Below, one piece after another: positions 21,789 to 32,961 of a stretch of DNA of 64,000 nucleotides. Within the stretch, counting starts at the first letter, position 1. Every line of letters starts with the position of its first letter. Position numbers and translations under genes: made by a program. The notes below the pieces were generated by a model that saw only the letters and a list, made by a program, of their open reading frames with translations, was not told the origin of the DNA and did no database searches. This stretch comes from Adiantum capillus-veneris (taxonomy: Eukaryota; Streptophyta; Polypodiopsida; Polypodiales; Pteridaceae). The stretch covers positions 61,274,119 to 61,338,118 of the forward strand of contig CM043952.1 in assembly GCA_014529385.2 (NCBI GenBank), given 5' to 3'.

Positions 21789-22470
21789 ACTCTCGGACTT
21801 TCTCGCTTTTATCCTCCAGAAAGTCATACTGGTTAGCTTTATAGAAATTCTTCTAATTTGCTTAGAATCTGTGATCAACGGAGTCCGAACTGTCTGAAGA
21901 CGAGTCCTCTGTAGATTTGTCAGAAACTGGACGAAATCTAGGCTTCTTTGCCTTTTTCTTGCCCTTTCTGAAGATTTGCTTTTTGCTTCGCTTTTTCCCT
22001 TCTCTGTCTTCTTTGCTCGAGTCAGAGGAGCTAGAAGAACTGTCAGAAGAAGAAGAAGAAGAAGAAGAAGAAGAAGAAGAACTGGGTACTCCTTCAAATC
22101 GCACATGCTTCTTCTGCTTTCTTGCCGAGGCAAATGTAGACTGACGACCCAAATAACCCGGGAAGTCAGTGCCTTTCTTCTGCTTTTTGTCGTGCTTTTC
22201 GGCTTTGTTTTCGCGTCAAAAATCTGAGAAATCCATGTATCAACCACCTCTTCTAATTCTTGCTCTGTAAACATCCTTGGAGTAGGAGGTTTCTTGAGGT
22301 TCCGGTTTGAGGGGTGGTTTTGTGGTTTGCCGCCACTGTGAGTGCATCTTGTCGAAGAAAGTCTCGGTCATAAATTTTGCAAATTTCGGGTCCTTCGCAA
22401 AATTTAGCATCATCTTTGTTGCATCGTCAATCAATCGTCGACGCTCCATCTCTTCAAGCTCCGTCTGAGT
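21789..22470 (-). pseudogene. gag: Gag N-terminal half of inverted LTR-A
   Basis: The minus-strand frame starts around PPRPTQTELEEMERRRLIDD (homologous to PPRPT*YELDEMERRQQVDK on the + strand at 27911) and runs through NFAKDPKFAKFM. Then comes a Ser-rich acidic tract encoded by a (GAA)n run at 22049-22081 on the + strand. To its right the sequence changes to a + strand LTR-A 3' end. The left end is the hAT target site. Confidence 0.75.
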
Positions 22471-23260
22471 AGGCCGAGGCGGAAGTAAACAAGGAGCTAC
22501 TCGTTCCAGAACAGATATTGGCACAGAAAGAAAGAAGGTAAAGCGATTAGATGGTTCTTGGTTAAATTCAAGACCTACTCCGCATTGGATGTGAAGTGAA
22601 TGGAGGAGGAGGATCTACTCCTCAGATTGTGAATCTTTACCTCGAAGCATTTGGATTAGCATAGTCTATTCTAAATGGAACCCCGAACTGAGCTTGGGCG
22701 GAATCTGGTGCAGCGGGTATGCACAAGAGGGGAGTCGCTCCACTCCTTTGTCAACAGATTGCCTCGATTTTTAATACTAAAGTCACTGATGTCTCTTTGA
22801 GTTTCACGGATACTGTGAGCTGACAGTATTGTGCTGTATGACTTTATGAAGTGGAATGCCCGATAATATGATACTGATTTGTTCTTGACTTCTCTAAGTG
22901 CACGAATTGATAGACGAAATGATTGCAACATTTCAGTCTGAAAGATCTCGATAGACGTGATTACAATAAGGATTAGTTAATCGGGCATCTATGAGGTCCT
23001 GAGTGGATCTAGATGCGATTGCTAAATACGTTGCCGATTAATCATGGTCTGAGATCCGAATGAATTTTGAATGTGATTTGTTATGTGATGTCTTTTGATG
23101 TCAAGTGATGTCCTGTGATGTGACTATCGGTTGGTACATGTGCTCGATGTGTTTTCTTAGTACGTCGGTACTAACAGTCAATGTCTGCTAAGACAGTTTA
23201 TACTCTGTCTGTTTTGCAGGCGTAATTTAGGGCGATTACAATGCTTTCAAGGGGGGGGTA
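22471..23260 (+). repeat. 3' internal end of + strand LTR-A element 1
   Basis: Contains the last codons of Pol (VPEQILAQKERR at about 22497-22533), the 3' untranslated region matching 10608-11880 in reverse, and the polypurine tract. No other coding signal. Confidence 0.7.
23249..23260 (+). promoter_or_regulatory. Polypurine tract of LTR-A element 1
   Basis: AAGGGGGGGGTA directly before TGTCACAAACTGG, the start of the 3' LTR. Confidence 0.88.
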
Positions 23261-23806
23261 TGTCACAAACTGGTGACGTGGCATGGCCCTGGGCATGGGG
23301 CAGCAGAGCATATACACACATACCTCGGCTGGCAGCACCAAAAAATGCAGGGACAGGCTGATGTGGCAGTCCTGAAAATTCCGTTGACAAACAGTACAGG
23401 AGTCTCGATTTTTGCGCTGCAGTGTTGACGTGGCAAAGCTGTACGAAATTCTGCTTTTTGCGCTGTTGTACGGAAGTACCAGATTTTATTCTGGCTGAAT
23501 TGTGGAAGCTTTTGGGCCAGTTGCTTTATTTAAGAGGCTTTTAAAATTGACTGCTTTTGGGGCTCTGCTTTTTCGGCATCCCTTGTAAACTTATAAATTA
23601 GTGGGTAGAGCCCTCACAACTCAGAGCATTTGGACACAAGGTCTGAGAGTGAGCGCCTACCTACTCTCTTGTACTTTGAACACAGATTAATATAAAAAGA
23701 AATACCGAAAGGGGCGCCAGTCTTTGGGGCCAACAACTCTAGGCAAAAACTCCACTGGGTCGTGTCGAATCAGTTGTGAATTGTGAACTGTTTTGAAATT
23801 AATCTC

Positions 23807-24461
23807 TGTCACAAGATGGGCACCACTTGCCAATAGAAAAGAACAGACTGAGCAGATTTTTAACACTTCAATAACACTTGAACTGAGAGAGAGAGAGAGA
23901 GAGGACACGCGACACGGAGTGGCGGAATTCCACCCCAGAGAGTATTGGCCCCAAACCTTGGCCCCCCTTTTGGTATTTCTTTATATTGCATCAACACAGT
24001 ACAAGCCGGTACTCCAGATTTTACACCGTCTCCAGGAAGCATGCCAGAGAATGAGCCCTAACCTCATATTTAAAGGCCCTAGGCTCCAAAAGCAGTTTTC
24101 AGTAAGAAGCCTTTAAACTCAAAAGCATCTGGTCCAAAAGCAAAGCCAAAAATCTGCCAACGTAAATCACGGAATTCTGTACAGCAGTCAGCACAAAACG
24201 CGAAAATTCGTACAACCTGCCACGTCATCATGCTAGGGCAATTTTTGAAAATCTACCACTTCATCAGTTTGCGTGTGTGTGCGGGTCCTGTTTTAACTTA
24301 ATCCTTTATGTCACTTGGGGTCCCATCGGATGGGTTCCCCATAAGTTGGTAGGACTTCTTCTGTTACTTGTTCTTCTTAGGGTTTAGGCCCCTCGGCCGG
24401 CATCTGCAAGTTGAAGTTGACTCCATTCTTCAGGGCTTTGACACGTCAGCAGTTTGTTACA
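23807..24461 (-). repeat. 3' LTR of LTR-C element 1
   Basis: 655 bp; on the minus strand TGTAACAAACTGCTGACGTG to CATCTTGTGACA. The shared R/U5 motif is at 23945-23979. The purine-rich strand of 24462-24480 is its polypurine tract. Confidence 0.85.
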
Positions 24462-24848
24462 TCTCCCCTTCTTGAAAGGGAGTAATCGTCCGCGATTACA
24501 GCATATCTGCAAAACAACTCAAGTTAGCTCAAAAGATTTTCGAGGGTCATTTTGAGGGACAATCAGTTTGCTCTTTTTGTTAAGGAGTTAGCTTCTCCTT
24601 TTGGCTCTTTTGATCAAGGAGTTAGCTTCTCCTTTCGTCCAGATCGGAACTCTTGATATTCCGACGTAGTAAAATTAGCCATCACACCCAGACCGTACTG
24701 ATCTTCCACGGGTGTCTTGATGCACTAAAATTACATACCCAGGCAATCTCATCCAACTAGGAATACAGTGGTTGGCACATCACAATGCAACACAAATGCT
24801 CACATATGCATGTTACAAGACATAGAAACATAAAGTCACCGATGAACA

Positions 24849-25072
24849 CTCCTTCCGCATAACCTAACAAGGTGCCGGCCGTGAGATATTCAACGACTCC
24901 CTCATCACTCCTCCCGCATAACCTGAAAAGGTCCGGGCCGGGAGATATAGAGGCCTTTTACAACCAAATGCCCCTCAGACCGGAGCCTGCGTAGTTTGAA
25001 GGTGCTGAGAGTAACCACTGCTTAGACTTCTAAATACTCCTCCCGCATAACTATCCTGGTCCGGGCCGGGAG
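24849..25072 (-). repeat. Array of three palindromic hairpin units in LTR-C element 1
   Basis: Units at 24849-24885, 24908-24944 and 25037-25072 share CTCCCGCATAAC ... GGTCCGGGCCGGGAG. The outer arms CTCCCG/CGGGAG and inner arms ACCT/AGGT can pair. Two further related units (ACGAAACRCTCCCC ... TCGTT) follow at about 25099-25197. Confidence 0.75.
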
Positions 25073-25145
25073 TCACAACAACAATTATTTTACAAGCATA
25101 CAACGAAACGCTCCCCAGGCATCGGCTTGCGTCGTTCGGAGGTTT

Positions 25146-26057
25146 TCAAACATACAACGAAACACTCCCCAGGCATCGGCCTGCCTCGTTTTGAGGTTCA
25201 AACAATATCAAAATAGTATTTCTCATTTCTCCATGCGGGAGTAAATCACCAATCATTGAAACCAATATCAAACTAGAGTCAAACAATTCAAATTGGCACC
25301 AAGACAGGTTTAAAACATATATCATCCATTTCAAACAAATTCCAAACAGGATCACCAAACAAGTTCTCAAACAGAACTCAAACTTAAAAAGCAATCTCGA
25401 CATTAGCCGAGCTCGAAAAGTCGACTGACTTTCTATCCTGAAACTTGCACCAAAAAAATTAGGGTTAGGTTTCTTGCGTAAGCTTGTAAGCGACGATAGC
25501 ATGGTCCATCAGCTCTTGGATAGACAATGTTCCTTTGGTAGTGATGGTAGTGTGAAGTCATAGCAGTCACACCAGACCTTCGAGGTTATCAACAAGAGGC
25601 ACGTGCTGAGAGATGTAAAGGAATTTCAAGTTATAATCTGCTAGGGTTTCCATGGCTAGCATTCAGGATACCCCACTCTGCCAGAAGTTGCACTCTGAAG
25701 GAAGATGTCAGAAACCATATAACTTCGGGTAAAAATTTTCTTGAAAGCTTGCCAAGTACTTAAAGTATGCTGCTTGGTAGCTATCAACATTTGCATGGCA
25801 CTGCTTTTGAGAAAAATAGTGACTCGAAAAAAATCTCGATCCTTCTCTTGCAAGTGATCTTTATGGCTTATGCCCTGTAAGACATGAGCGGTGAAGACGG
25901 GAGCACGCTCGATGCGCGATGAAGTAAGGGTGGGAGTCACTAATAAGTTCGGGGTCGGAGCACGAAGCCAAAATTTCCAATGAACTTTGGAAGTGCGATC
26001 TTGCTCTATCCGCTCTTTGGTAGGACCGGTATGCTTTCAGAAAAGCACACGCCTGAT
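25146..26057 (-). pseudogene. gag: Gag-like fragments of LTR-C element 1
   Basis: The minus-strand frames give RAPVFTAHVLQGISHKDHLQ, FFRVTIFLKSSAMQM and LSTWQAFKKIFTRSYMVSD. The pattern, a short hydrophobic helix followed by W-x-x-F-K-K-x-F, is that of a Ty3-type capsid fragment. The start region matches the LTR-A leader (3170-3270). Frames are short and shifted. No protease or pol follows. Confidence 0.55.
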
Positions 26058-26069
26058 GCTCTGATACCA
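26058..26069 (-). promoter_or_regulatory. Primer-binding site of LTR-C element 1
   Basis: On the minus strand TGGTATCAGAGC, one base after the 5' LTR; initiator tRNA-Met type. Confidence 0.9.
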
Positions 26070-26070
26070 C

Positions 26071-26712
26071 TGTCACAAGACGGGCATCACTTGCCAATAG
26101 AAAAGAACAGACTGAGCAGACTCTTAGCACTTCAATAACAATTGAACTGAGAGAGAGAGAGACGACGCGACACGGAGTGGCGGAATTCCACCCCAGAGAG
26201 TATTGGCCCCAAACCTTGGTGCCCCTTGCGGTATTTCTTTATATTGCATCAACACAATACAAGCCGGTACTCCAGACTCTGCACCTTCTCCAGGAAGCAT
26301 GCCAGAGAATGAGCCCTAAGCTCATATTTAAAGGCCCTAGGCTCCAAAAGCAGTTTTCAGTAAAAAGCCTTCAAACTCAAAAGCATCTGGTCCAAAAGCA
26401 AAGCCAAAAAGCTGCCAGCATAAATCACGGAATTTCGTAGAGCAGTCAACGTAAAACGAAAATCCGTACAACTTGCCACGTCATCATGCCAGGGCAATTT
26501 TTGAAAATCTACCACGTCATCAGTTTGCATGTGTGCGGGTCCTGTTTTATTTTAATCCTTTATGTCACTTGAGGCCCCATCGGATGGGGTCCCCATAAGT
26601 CGGTAGGACTTCTTCTTCTGTTACTTCTTCTTCTTAGGGTTTAGGCCCCTTGACCGGCATCTGCAAGTTGACTCCATTCTTCAGGGCTTTGACACGTTAG
26701 CAGTTTGTTACA
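26071..26712 (-). repeat. 5' LTR of LTR-C element 1
   Basis: 642 bp, closely matching 23807-24461. Confidence 0.85.
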
Positions 26713-27170
26713 TCTCCCCTTTGTGTCACAGTAGAATCTTGACTTGGAGTGTCCAAGTTTGTTACATTCAGAGGAAACTTGGAGGAAAAAACGGATGCTG
26801 TCTGAGAAAGCGGGTTGCTTTTCGGGAAAGTAGATGCTTTCCGGCAAGGAAATCTATGTCTGCATTGCAACTGTGCATGTGATTGCATCCAAGGACGCCT
26901 GGGAAGTGTTGTGAAAGTTTTGTTTTTAACTTATAAGGTTTTTATATTTATTGAGTTTTTGGGCAGATTCAGACCATTTTTAAAGGTGACCGGCCGCCCA
27001 CTTAATAAGTGGGCAGCCTATGATAAAATAAAGCAGTAAAAACCAGTCATTGATTTTTCTCTCTCTTTTTCTAGTAGAAGAGAAAAAAAAGAAACACCGA
27101 AAAATGCCGCGATCTGTACGCGAGCAGCCAATGCTCTGCTATCTTTGCCGTGGCCAGGGAGCTATAAAGG

Positions 27171-27749
27171 TGTCACAAACCAGTGACGTGGCATGCTCGG
27201 ATACACCATGCCCCGGATACACCCATACTGGCTGGCAACAAAACGCAGAAACAATGCTGACATGGCAGACCTGGATTTTCCGGCGTGATTTTCGCTTACA
27301 GGCTGACGTGGCATCTGTACGAAATTTTCGTGATTTACAGTGCAAAACGCAGGCAGCTGTACGAAAAAGCTTGCTTTAGCACTGACTGATTATTACTGTC
27401 TGATTTGAGAAGCTTTTGGATAAATTGCTTTATTTTTACAAGCTTTTAAAGGAGAAGCTTTTGGGGCTCTTCTTTTGGGCATTCCTTGTAACTTATAAAT
27501 AAGTGGGCTGGGCCCTCACTTCTCAGAGCATCTGGACACAGAGTCTCAGAGTGAGAACCCTCCCACTCTCTTGTACTTTGAACACAGATTAACACAAAAA
27601 GAAATACCGAAAGGGGCGCGAGTCTTTGGGGCCAATATCTCTAGGCACGGATCTCCGTTGAGCCGTGTCGAATCAAGTGTGAATTGTGAACTGTTTTGAA
27701 GTGAATCTCTATTGTGTCACAGTAATGTGGAGTGTCCAAGTTTGTTACA
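27171..27749 (+). repeat. 5' LTR of LTR-A element 2
   Basis: 579 bp, TGTCACAAACCAGTGACGTG to GTTTGTTACA; R/U5 motif at 27603-27635. Confidence 0.85.
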
Positions 27750-27750
27750 G

Positions 27751-27762
27751 TGGTATCAAAGC
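27751..27762 (+). promoter_or_regulatory. Primer-binding site of LTR-A element 2
   Basis: TGGTATCAAAGC, one mismatch (A for G) from the initiator tRNA-Met type site of the sister element. Confidence 0.8.
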
Positions 27763-27811
27763 GCGGCCGATTTCTCTACTACCGGGAAATCCGTTCCTTT
27801 TTCGCGACACT

Positions 27812-29110
27812 TATGGATTCGACAAAGAACAGTCGACTTCCTCTGCATTTGGGGATGCAAGAGGAGATCGCGGAGAAGATTCTTATGATCAAACAGAGGA
27901 AGAGTACGGCCCACCTCGGCCTACTTAGTACGAACTTGATGAGATGGAACGTCGACAGCAGGTTGACAAGGCAACAAAGCAGATGATTAAATTTGTTAAG
28001 GATCCCCAATTTGCAAAATTTTTGACCTAGCAGGGGATGACTGAAGGTCATAATCTGTGGCAGAAAACCACCCAGCCACCAATCAAACGGGCGATCAAGA
28101 AGCTTCCTACTTCAAGAATGTTTACCGAAGAATAAATCCAGGATGCGGTCCGAATCAATCAGATTCTGGATACGAAGAAGCCGACGGAAAAGCAATTGAA
28201 ACAATGTAACAAGGGAACTAATTTCCCTGGTTACTTGGGTCAAAAATCCACTTTTGAAAACGCCAGAAAACAGAAGAAGCTCCGAAGGATTGCCCAGTTC
28301 GTCCTCATCTTCTGATAGCTTGGACACCTCATCTTCTTCTGATTCAAGTGATGAGGACAAGAAAGGCAAGAAACGACGGACAAAGCACATGTTTAATGCA
28401 AAATGAAAGCATTTTTATAGAGCCAATCAATATGATTTTCTTGATGACAAGGGCAAAAAGTCCAAAGAATTCAAAGAGGGAGGACAAGCAGTAAAGTTTG
28501 AGCACTTTTCAGGGTTTCGAGATGCTCCCAAGGCTTTAGCCTTTGTCCAACAGTTCGACATAGCATTTTTTGGAGGCCGCTATACAGAGCACTCCAAGAT
28601 CAGACATGTGGCATCCTTTCTGAAAGGCAATGCACGGACATGGTGGTCCACTCTGTTGTTAAGGAAACAAGCATCGACAAGGTGGTTGAAATTTAAGGAA
28701 CTCTTTATTTCTTGATGGCTCACACAAGAATACGAACGAGACGTGATTATTGACTGGAACCATGTTCGGATGGTCAAGACAGAATCCTTGGATTCTTACT
28801 GTGAAAGATTCTGGGAAATTTTACTACTGTTTCATCCTTTAAGAAGATCAATTTTAAGGAGCAGATTGAACGATTTTGCTGTGGGCTTCCCAAAGAAATT
28901 CGAGACTACTGTCTCGAAAGGAAGTCCGAGTCTATACATTAATTGATGGGACACGCGAAGCGGGGATTTGCTATACATTCGGGTAAATTGACTTACCCAT
29001 CAGATGAACCTTCAACAAGTCAGAGCATAAACAATCAACGAAGAGATAGACGACCTTCACTGACAAAAGACCAAAGGGATGAATATTTAAAGCAGAAAGT
29101 GTTTTGAATG
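27812..29110 (+). pseudogene. gag: LTR-A Gag, broken
   Basis: The frame includes PPRPT, DEMERRQQVDKATKQM, FVKDPQFAKFL, then an acidic Ser-rich tract. The capsid part follows (SGFRDAPKALAFVQQFD, GGRYTEHSKIRHVASFLKGNARTWWSTLLL and WNHVRMVKTESLDSYCERFWE). TAG interrupts at 27926 (PPRPT*YEL, where the inverted copy has Gln) and again after FLT near 28027. TGA interrupts before WLTQEYERD. The LTR-C element cuts it at 29123. Confidence 0.75.
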
Positions 29111-30132
29111 AACAAGGACATATTGTCACAAGACGGGCACCACGTGCCAATAGAAAAGAACAGACTGAACAAACTTTTAGCACTTAAATAAAAACAGAAC
29201 TGAAAGAGAGAGACGACACGCAACATGGAGTGGCGGAATTCCACCCGAGAGAGTATTGGCCCCAAACCTTGGCGCCCCTTTTGGTATTTCTTTATATTGC
29301 ATCTACAGAGTACAAGCCGGTACTCCAGACTGTGCACCTTCGCCAGGAAACATGCCAGAGAATGAGCCCTTAGTACATATCTAAAGGCCCTTGGCTTATG
29401 AAAAGCAGTTTACATGAAAAGCCTGCAAACTCAAAAGCTCCTGGTCCAAAAGCAATGCCAAAAAGCTGCCAGTGTAATTTATGGAAATCCGTACAGCCTG
29501 CCACGTCATCAGCCAACGTATTTTTCCGAAAATCTGCCATGTCATCAGCAGCTACGCAATTTGTGTGTGTGTGGATCCTGCTTTATTTCCTTTATGTAAC
29601 TTGGGGTCCCAATCGGACGGGGTCCCCATAAGTTGGTAGGACTTCTTCTTCTGCTACTTGTTTTTCTTAAGGTTTAGGCTCCTCCGCCGGTATCTGCAAG
29701 TTGGCTCCATTCTTTAGGGCTTTGACACGTCAGCAATTTGTGACATCTCCCCTTCTTGAAAGAGGGCAATCATCCGCGATTACAACATATCTGCAAAACA
29801 ACTCAAGTTAGCTCAAAAATTTCAGAGGGTCATTCCGAGGGACAATCAGTTTGCTCTTTTTGTTAAGGAGTTAGCTTCTCCTTTCGGCTCTTTTGATCAA
29901 GGAGTTAGCTTCTCCTTTCGTCCAGATCAGAACGATTGATATTCCGATGTAGTAAAATTAGCCATCACACCCAGACCGTACTGATCTTCCACGGGTGTCT
30001 TGATGCACGAAAATTACATACCCAGGCAATCTCATCCAATTAGGAATATTCAGTGGTTGACTTATCACAATGCAACACAACTGCTCACATATGCATGTTA
30101 CAAGACATAGAAACATAAAGCCTCCGATGAGC

Positions 30133-30465
30133 ACTTCCCCCGCAAATAACCATCCAGGTCCGGGCCACTCCCTCATCACTCCTCCCGCAAATAACCTAAA
30201 AAGGTCCGGGCCATGAGTATAGAGGCCTTTTACAACCAAACGCCCCCCTGACCGCAGCCTGCGTCGTTTGGAGGTGCTGAGAGTAACCACTGCTCAGACT
30301 TCTTAATACTCCCCCTGTAAATAACCATGCAGGTCCGGGCCATGAATAACAACAACAATACTCCCCTCGTAAATAACCACAAGGGTCCGGGCCATGAGTA
30401 AAAACAACACTTTTCAATCATTCAATACTCCCCCTGCAAATAACCACAAGGGTCCGGGCCATGAG
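30133..30465 (-). repeat. Array of five hairpin units in LTR-C element 2
   Basis: Units at about 30133-30167, 30178-30217, 30308-30345, 30361-30398 and 30428-30465 share CTCCYCCNGYAAATAACC ... GGTCCGGGCCATGAG. A CCAAACGCC ... CGTTTGG unit lies at 30236-30274. Compared with element 1 the array is longer and its outer stem is weaker. Confidence 0.7.
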
Positions 30466-31313
30466 TATGAACAAGCATTCTCGAACATCATTTCTCACTA
30501 CTCCACTCGGGAGTAAAATCACCAATCATTGAAACCAGTATTAAAACCAGAGTCAAACATTTCAAATCGGTACCAAGACAGGTTCAAAAAAGATACCATC
30601 CATCTCAAACAAATTCCAAACAGGATCACCAAACAAGTTCTCAAACAGATTTCAAACTTAAAAAGCAATCTCGACATCAATCGAGCTCGAAAAGTCGACC
30701 AACTTTCCATCCTGAAACTTGCACCAAAAATTAGGGTGAGATTCCTTCCATAAGGTCGTAGCCGAGCATAGCATGGTCCATCAGCTCCTTGACAGACAAT
30801 GTTCCTCTGGCGGCGATGGTAGTCCCAAGTCATAGCAATCACATTGGACCTCCGAGGTTATCAACAAGAGGCACTTGCTTGGAGATGTAAAGATGTAAAG
30901 AAATTTCAAGTTATCATCTGCTAGGGTTTCCATGGCAAGCATTTCAGGATACCCCACTTTGCTAGAAGTTGCACTCCGAAGGAATATGTCAGAAACCATA
31001 TAACTTCGGGCAAACATTTTGTTGAAAGCTTGCCAAGTACTTGGAGTATGTTGCTTGGTAGCTATCAACATCGGCATGGTACTGTTTCTGAGAAAAACAG
31101 CAACTCGAAACAAATCTTGGATTCTTCTCTTGCAAGTGATTTTAATGGCCTATGCCCTGTAAGACATGAGCAGTGAAGACGGGAGCGGGCCCGATGCGCG
31201 ATGAAGTAAGGGTGGGAGTGGCTAATAATTTCCAATGAACTTTTGAAAGTGCAATCTTGCTCTGTCTGCTTCTTGGTAGGACCGGTATGCTTTTAGAAAA
31301 GCACACGCCTGAT

Positions 31314-31325
31314 GCTCTGATACCA
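31314..31325 (-). promoter_or_regulatory. Primer-binding site of LTR-C element 2
   Basis: TGGTATCAGAGC on the minus strand, one base after the LTR. Confidence 0.9.
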
Positions 31326-32080
31326 CTGTCACAAGACGGGCACCACGTGCCAATAGAAAAGAACAGACTACTTTTACGACTTCAATAAAAACAGAATCGA
31401 AAGAGAGAGACGACACTCGACATGGAGTGGTGGAATTCTACCCCAGAGAGTATTGCCCCCAAACCTTGGCGCCCCTTTCAGTATTTCTTTATATTGCATC
31501 AACACAGTACAAGCCGGTACTCCAGACTCTGCACCTTTGCCAGGAAACATGCCAGAGAATGAGCCCTTAGCACATATTTAAAGGCCCTTGGCCTATGAAA
31601 AGCAGTTTACATGAAAAGCCTTCAAACTCAAAAGCTCTTGGTCCAAAAGCAATGCCAAAAGGTTGCCAGCATAATTTACGGAAATCCGTACAGCTTGCCA
31701 CATCATCAGCCAACGTATTTGGAAATCTGCCACGTCATGAGCAGCTATGTAATTTGTGTGTGTGTGTGGGTCCTGCTTTATTTTCTTTATGTCACTTGAG
31801 GCCCCATCGGACGAGGTCCCCAAAAGTGGGACATCTTGTGGAAGTTTACAGGTTTTTCTCAAGTATAATAAGAATAAAGAAATACCGAAAGGGGCGCCAG
31901 TCTTTGGGGCCAACAGGGTGTCGTTGTTTGCTTGGTAGCGCTCTAGCTACCAAGCCGTGGTTTATCTTGAAGTGTTGAATTCCATTCACAGGCTTATTCG
32001 TGAAGTTCCTTTGTGTCGTAAAGTTAAAGTAAAGAATTTCGGGTGAAAGCCAACGCCTACTGCCCTACGGGCCGGTTTCA

Positions 32081-32100
32081 AGGTTCCGTTGCCGGGACAT
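32081..32100 (+). promoter_or_regulatory. Candidate primer-binding site of LTR-E
   Basis: AGGTTCCGTTGCCGGGACAT directly after the LTR end. The minus-strand copy reads TGGTTCCATCGCCGGGACA at the same place. This resembles the tRNA-Asp type site (TGG, then CCGTTGCCGGGG) rather than the initiator tRNA-Met site of the other families. Confidence 0.5.
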
Positions 32101-32191
32101 CAATCACTTTTTCCTCAAGAAGTGAGTCTCGGTTGTTTTGGATAAATCACAGAGAGAGTACAGGAACTTGGAATTGCACTATATTGATAGG

Positions 32192-32275
32192 ATGAACGAT
32201 ACCAAGGAAGAGGGTTTCTCTACACAGGACAGACAGGAAATTCCGCATGTTCGCCATGTCAAAAAGTGGTCAAAT
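32192..32275 (+). pseudogene. gag: LTR-E Gag N-terminus
   Basis: ATG at 32192 followed by NDTKEEGFSTQDRQEIPHV, matching the minus-strand LTR-E Gag start (MEEGSSSQDRQAIPTV). The frame ends at TAG at 32276; the rest of Gag is missing. Confidence 0.6.
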
Positions 32276-32519
32276 TAGGGCTGATTTTCTGCTGCGTTTT
32301 TAGGGTTTGCAAGTATGAACCAAGATGGGATAGGGAGAGGTCTCACGGTGGTAGATTGGCCACTAGATCTCCTGCGGGAGTGACGTGGGTCTGCCAGGTG
32401 ACACGCTGCTTGCCGATTCTCTGAGGCGATTGCTTGGATTCTTTGACGCATCGGTAAATCATCTTGAAATTTGAGCTTACTTGGTTGTGGGTGGTACGTC
32501 ACAGTGTTGTGGAATTATG

Positions 32520-32798
32520 CTCGTTTGCGGAGGCAGGAGCCTTTTGCACACGTAAAAGTTAAGGGACAGGTTGCAAAGATGCTACCTGGTGAAGTTCAAG
32601 AACTATCCACCTATGGATGCAAAGTGGATGGAAGAGCATGAACTGTCAGAGTCACCAAATGTATTGCAGCTTTACCTTGAGGCCTTTGGGTTACAACCTA
32701 TGTATGCCCCAACCCAACGTCTGCATAGGAGGGGTTATGATAGAGCTAGCACATCAAATGTACTCATGGATTTAGTGCAAGAGCAGTGTACAGTTTGA
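32520..32798 (+). pseudogene. pol: Chromodomain end of LTR-E pol
   Basis: The frame reads CYLVKFKNYPPMDAKWMEEHEL, the usual Y-L-V-K-[WF]-K ... P ... W-x-x-E chromodomain core. In chromoviruses it sits at the integrase C-terminus and steers insertion to marked chromatin. A Gln/Arg-rich tail to the stop at 32798 follows. The rest of pol is gone. Confidence 0.7.
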
Positions 32799-32961
32799 CA
32801 AAAGTATGAAGGTCTCATTAAGTCATTTGTACACATGTTTTGACAGTCTTTCTTGCGGATACATGCAATGATAAAAGGGTGCTTACCACACAAGATCATC
32901 TATGGCATGTATATATATATGGCACGCAATCGAGGACGTTTGCGATTTTAAGAGGCTGGTA

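Larger units (their letters stand above)
23807..26712 (-). mobile_element. LTR-C element 1, short non-autonomous LTR retrotransposon
   Basis: 2906 bp on the minus strand: 5' LTR 26071-26712, PBS 26058-26069, internal region of only about 1.6 kb, 3' LTR 23807-24461. Internal coding is limited to Gag-like fragments; no pol motif is seen. TCTC precedes the left end (23803-23806) and follows the right end (26713-26716), a 4-5 bp target duplication. It lies in the 3' LTR of LTR-A element 1. It fits the gag-only, parasitic class of LTR elements. Confidence 0.85.
23261..26766 (+). repeat. 3' LTR of LTR-A element 1, split by an LTR-C element
   Basis: Pieces 23261-23806 and 26713-26766, about 599 bp together. 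The last 54 bp (GTGTCACAGTAGAATC to GTTTGTTACA) continue the interrupted LTR. Confidence 0.85.
29124..31822 (-). mobile_element. LTR-C element 2, truncated
   Basis: Minus strand: 3' LTR 29124-29745, internal 29746-31313, PBS 31314-31325, 5' LTR 31327-31822 cut short at its outer end by the LTR-E junction. Internal coding is again only Gag-like (IATKQHTPSTWQAFNKMFARSYMV). It is a close sister of LTR-C element 1. Confidence 0.85.

Noticed and set aside
21862-22274. Poly-Ser / poly-Leu / poly-Glu frames as candidate novel proteins
   Set aside because: They come from a GAA run in the acidic tract of LTR-A Gag; only the Gag frame is supported.
24849-25072. Hairpin array as a CRISPR or bacterial repeat locus
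   Set aside because: Units are unevenly spaced, self-complementary and lie inside a plant LTR element; no cas-like genes.
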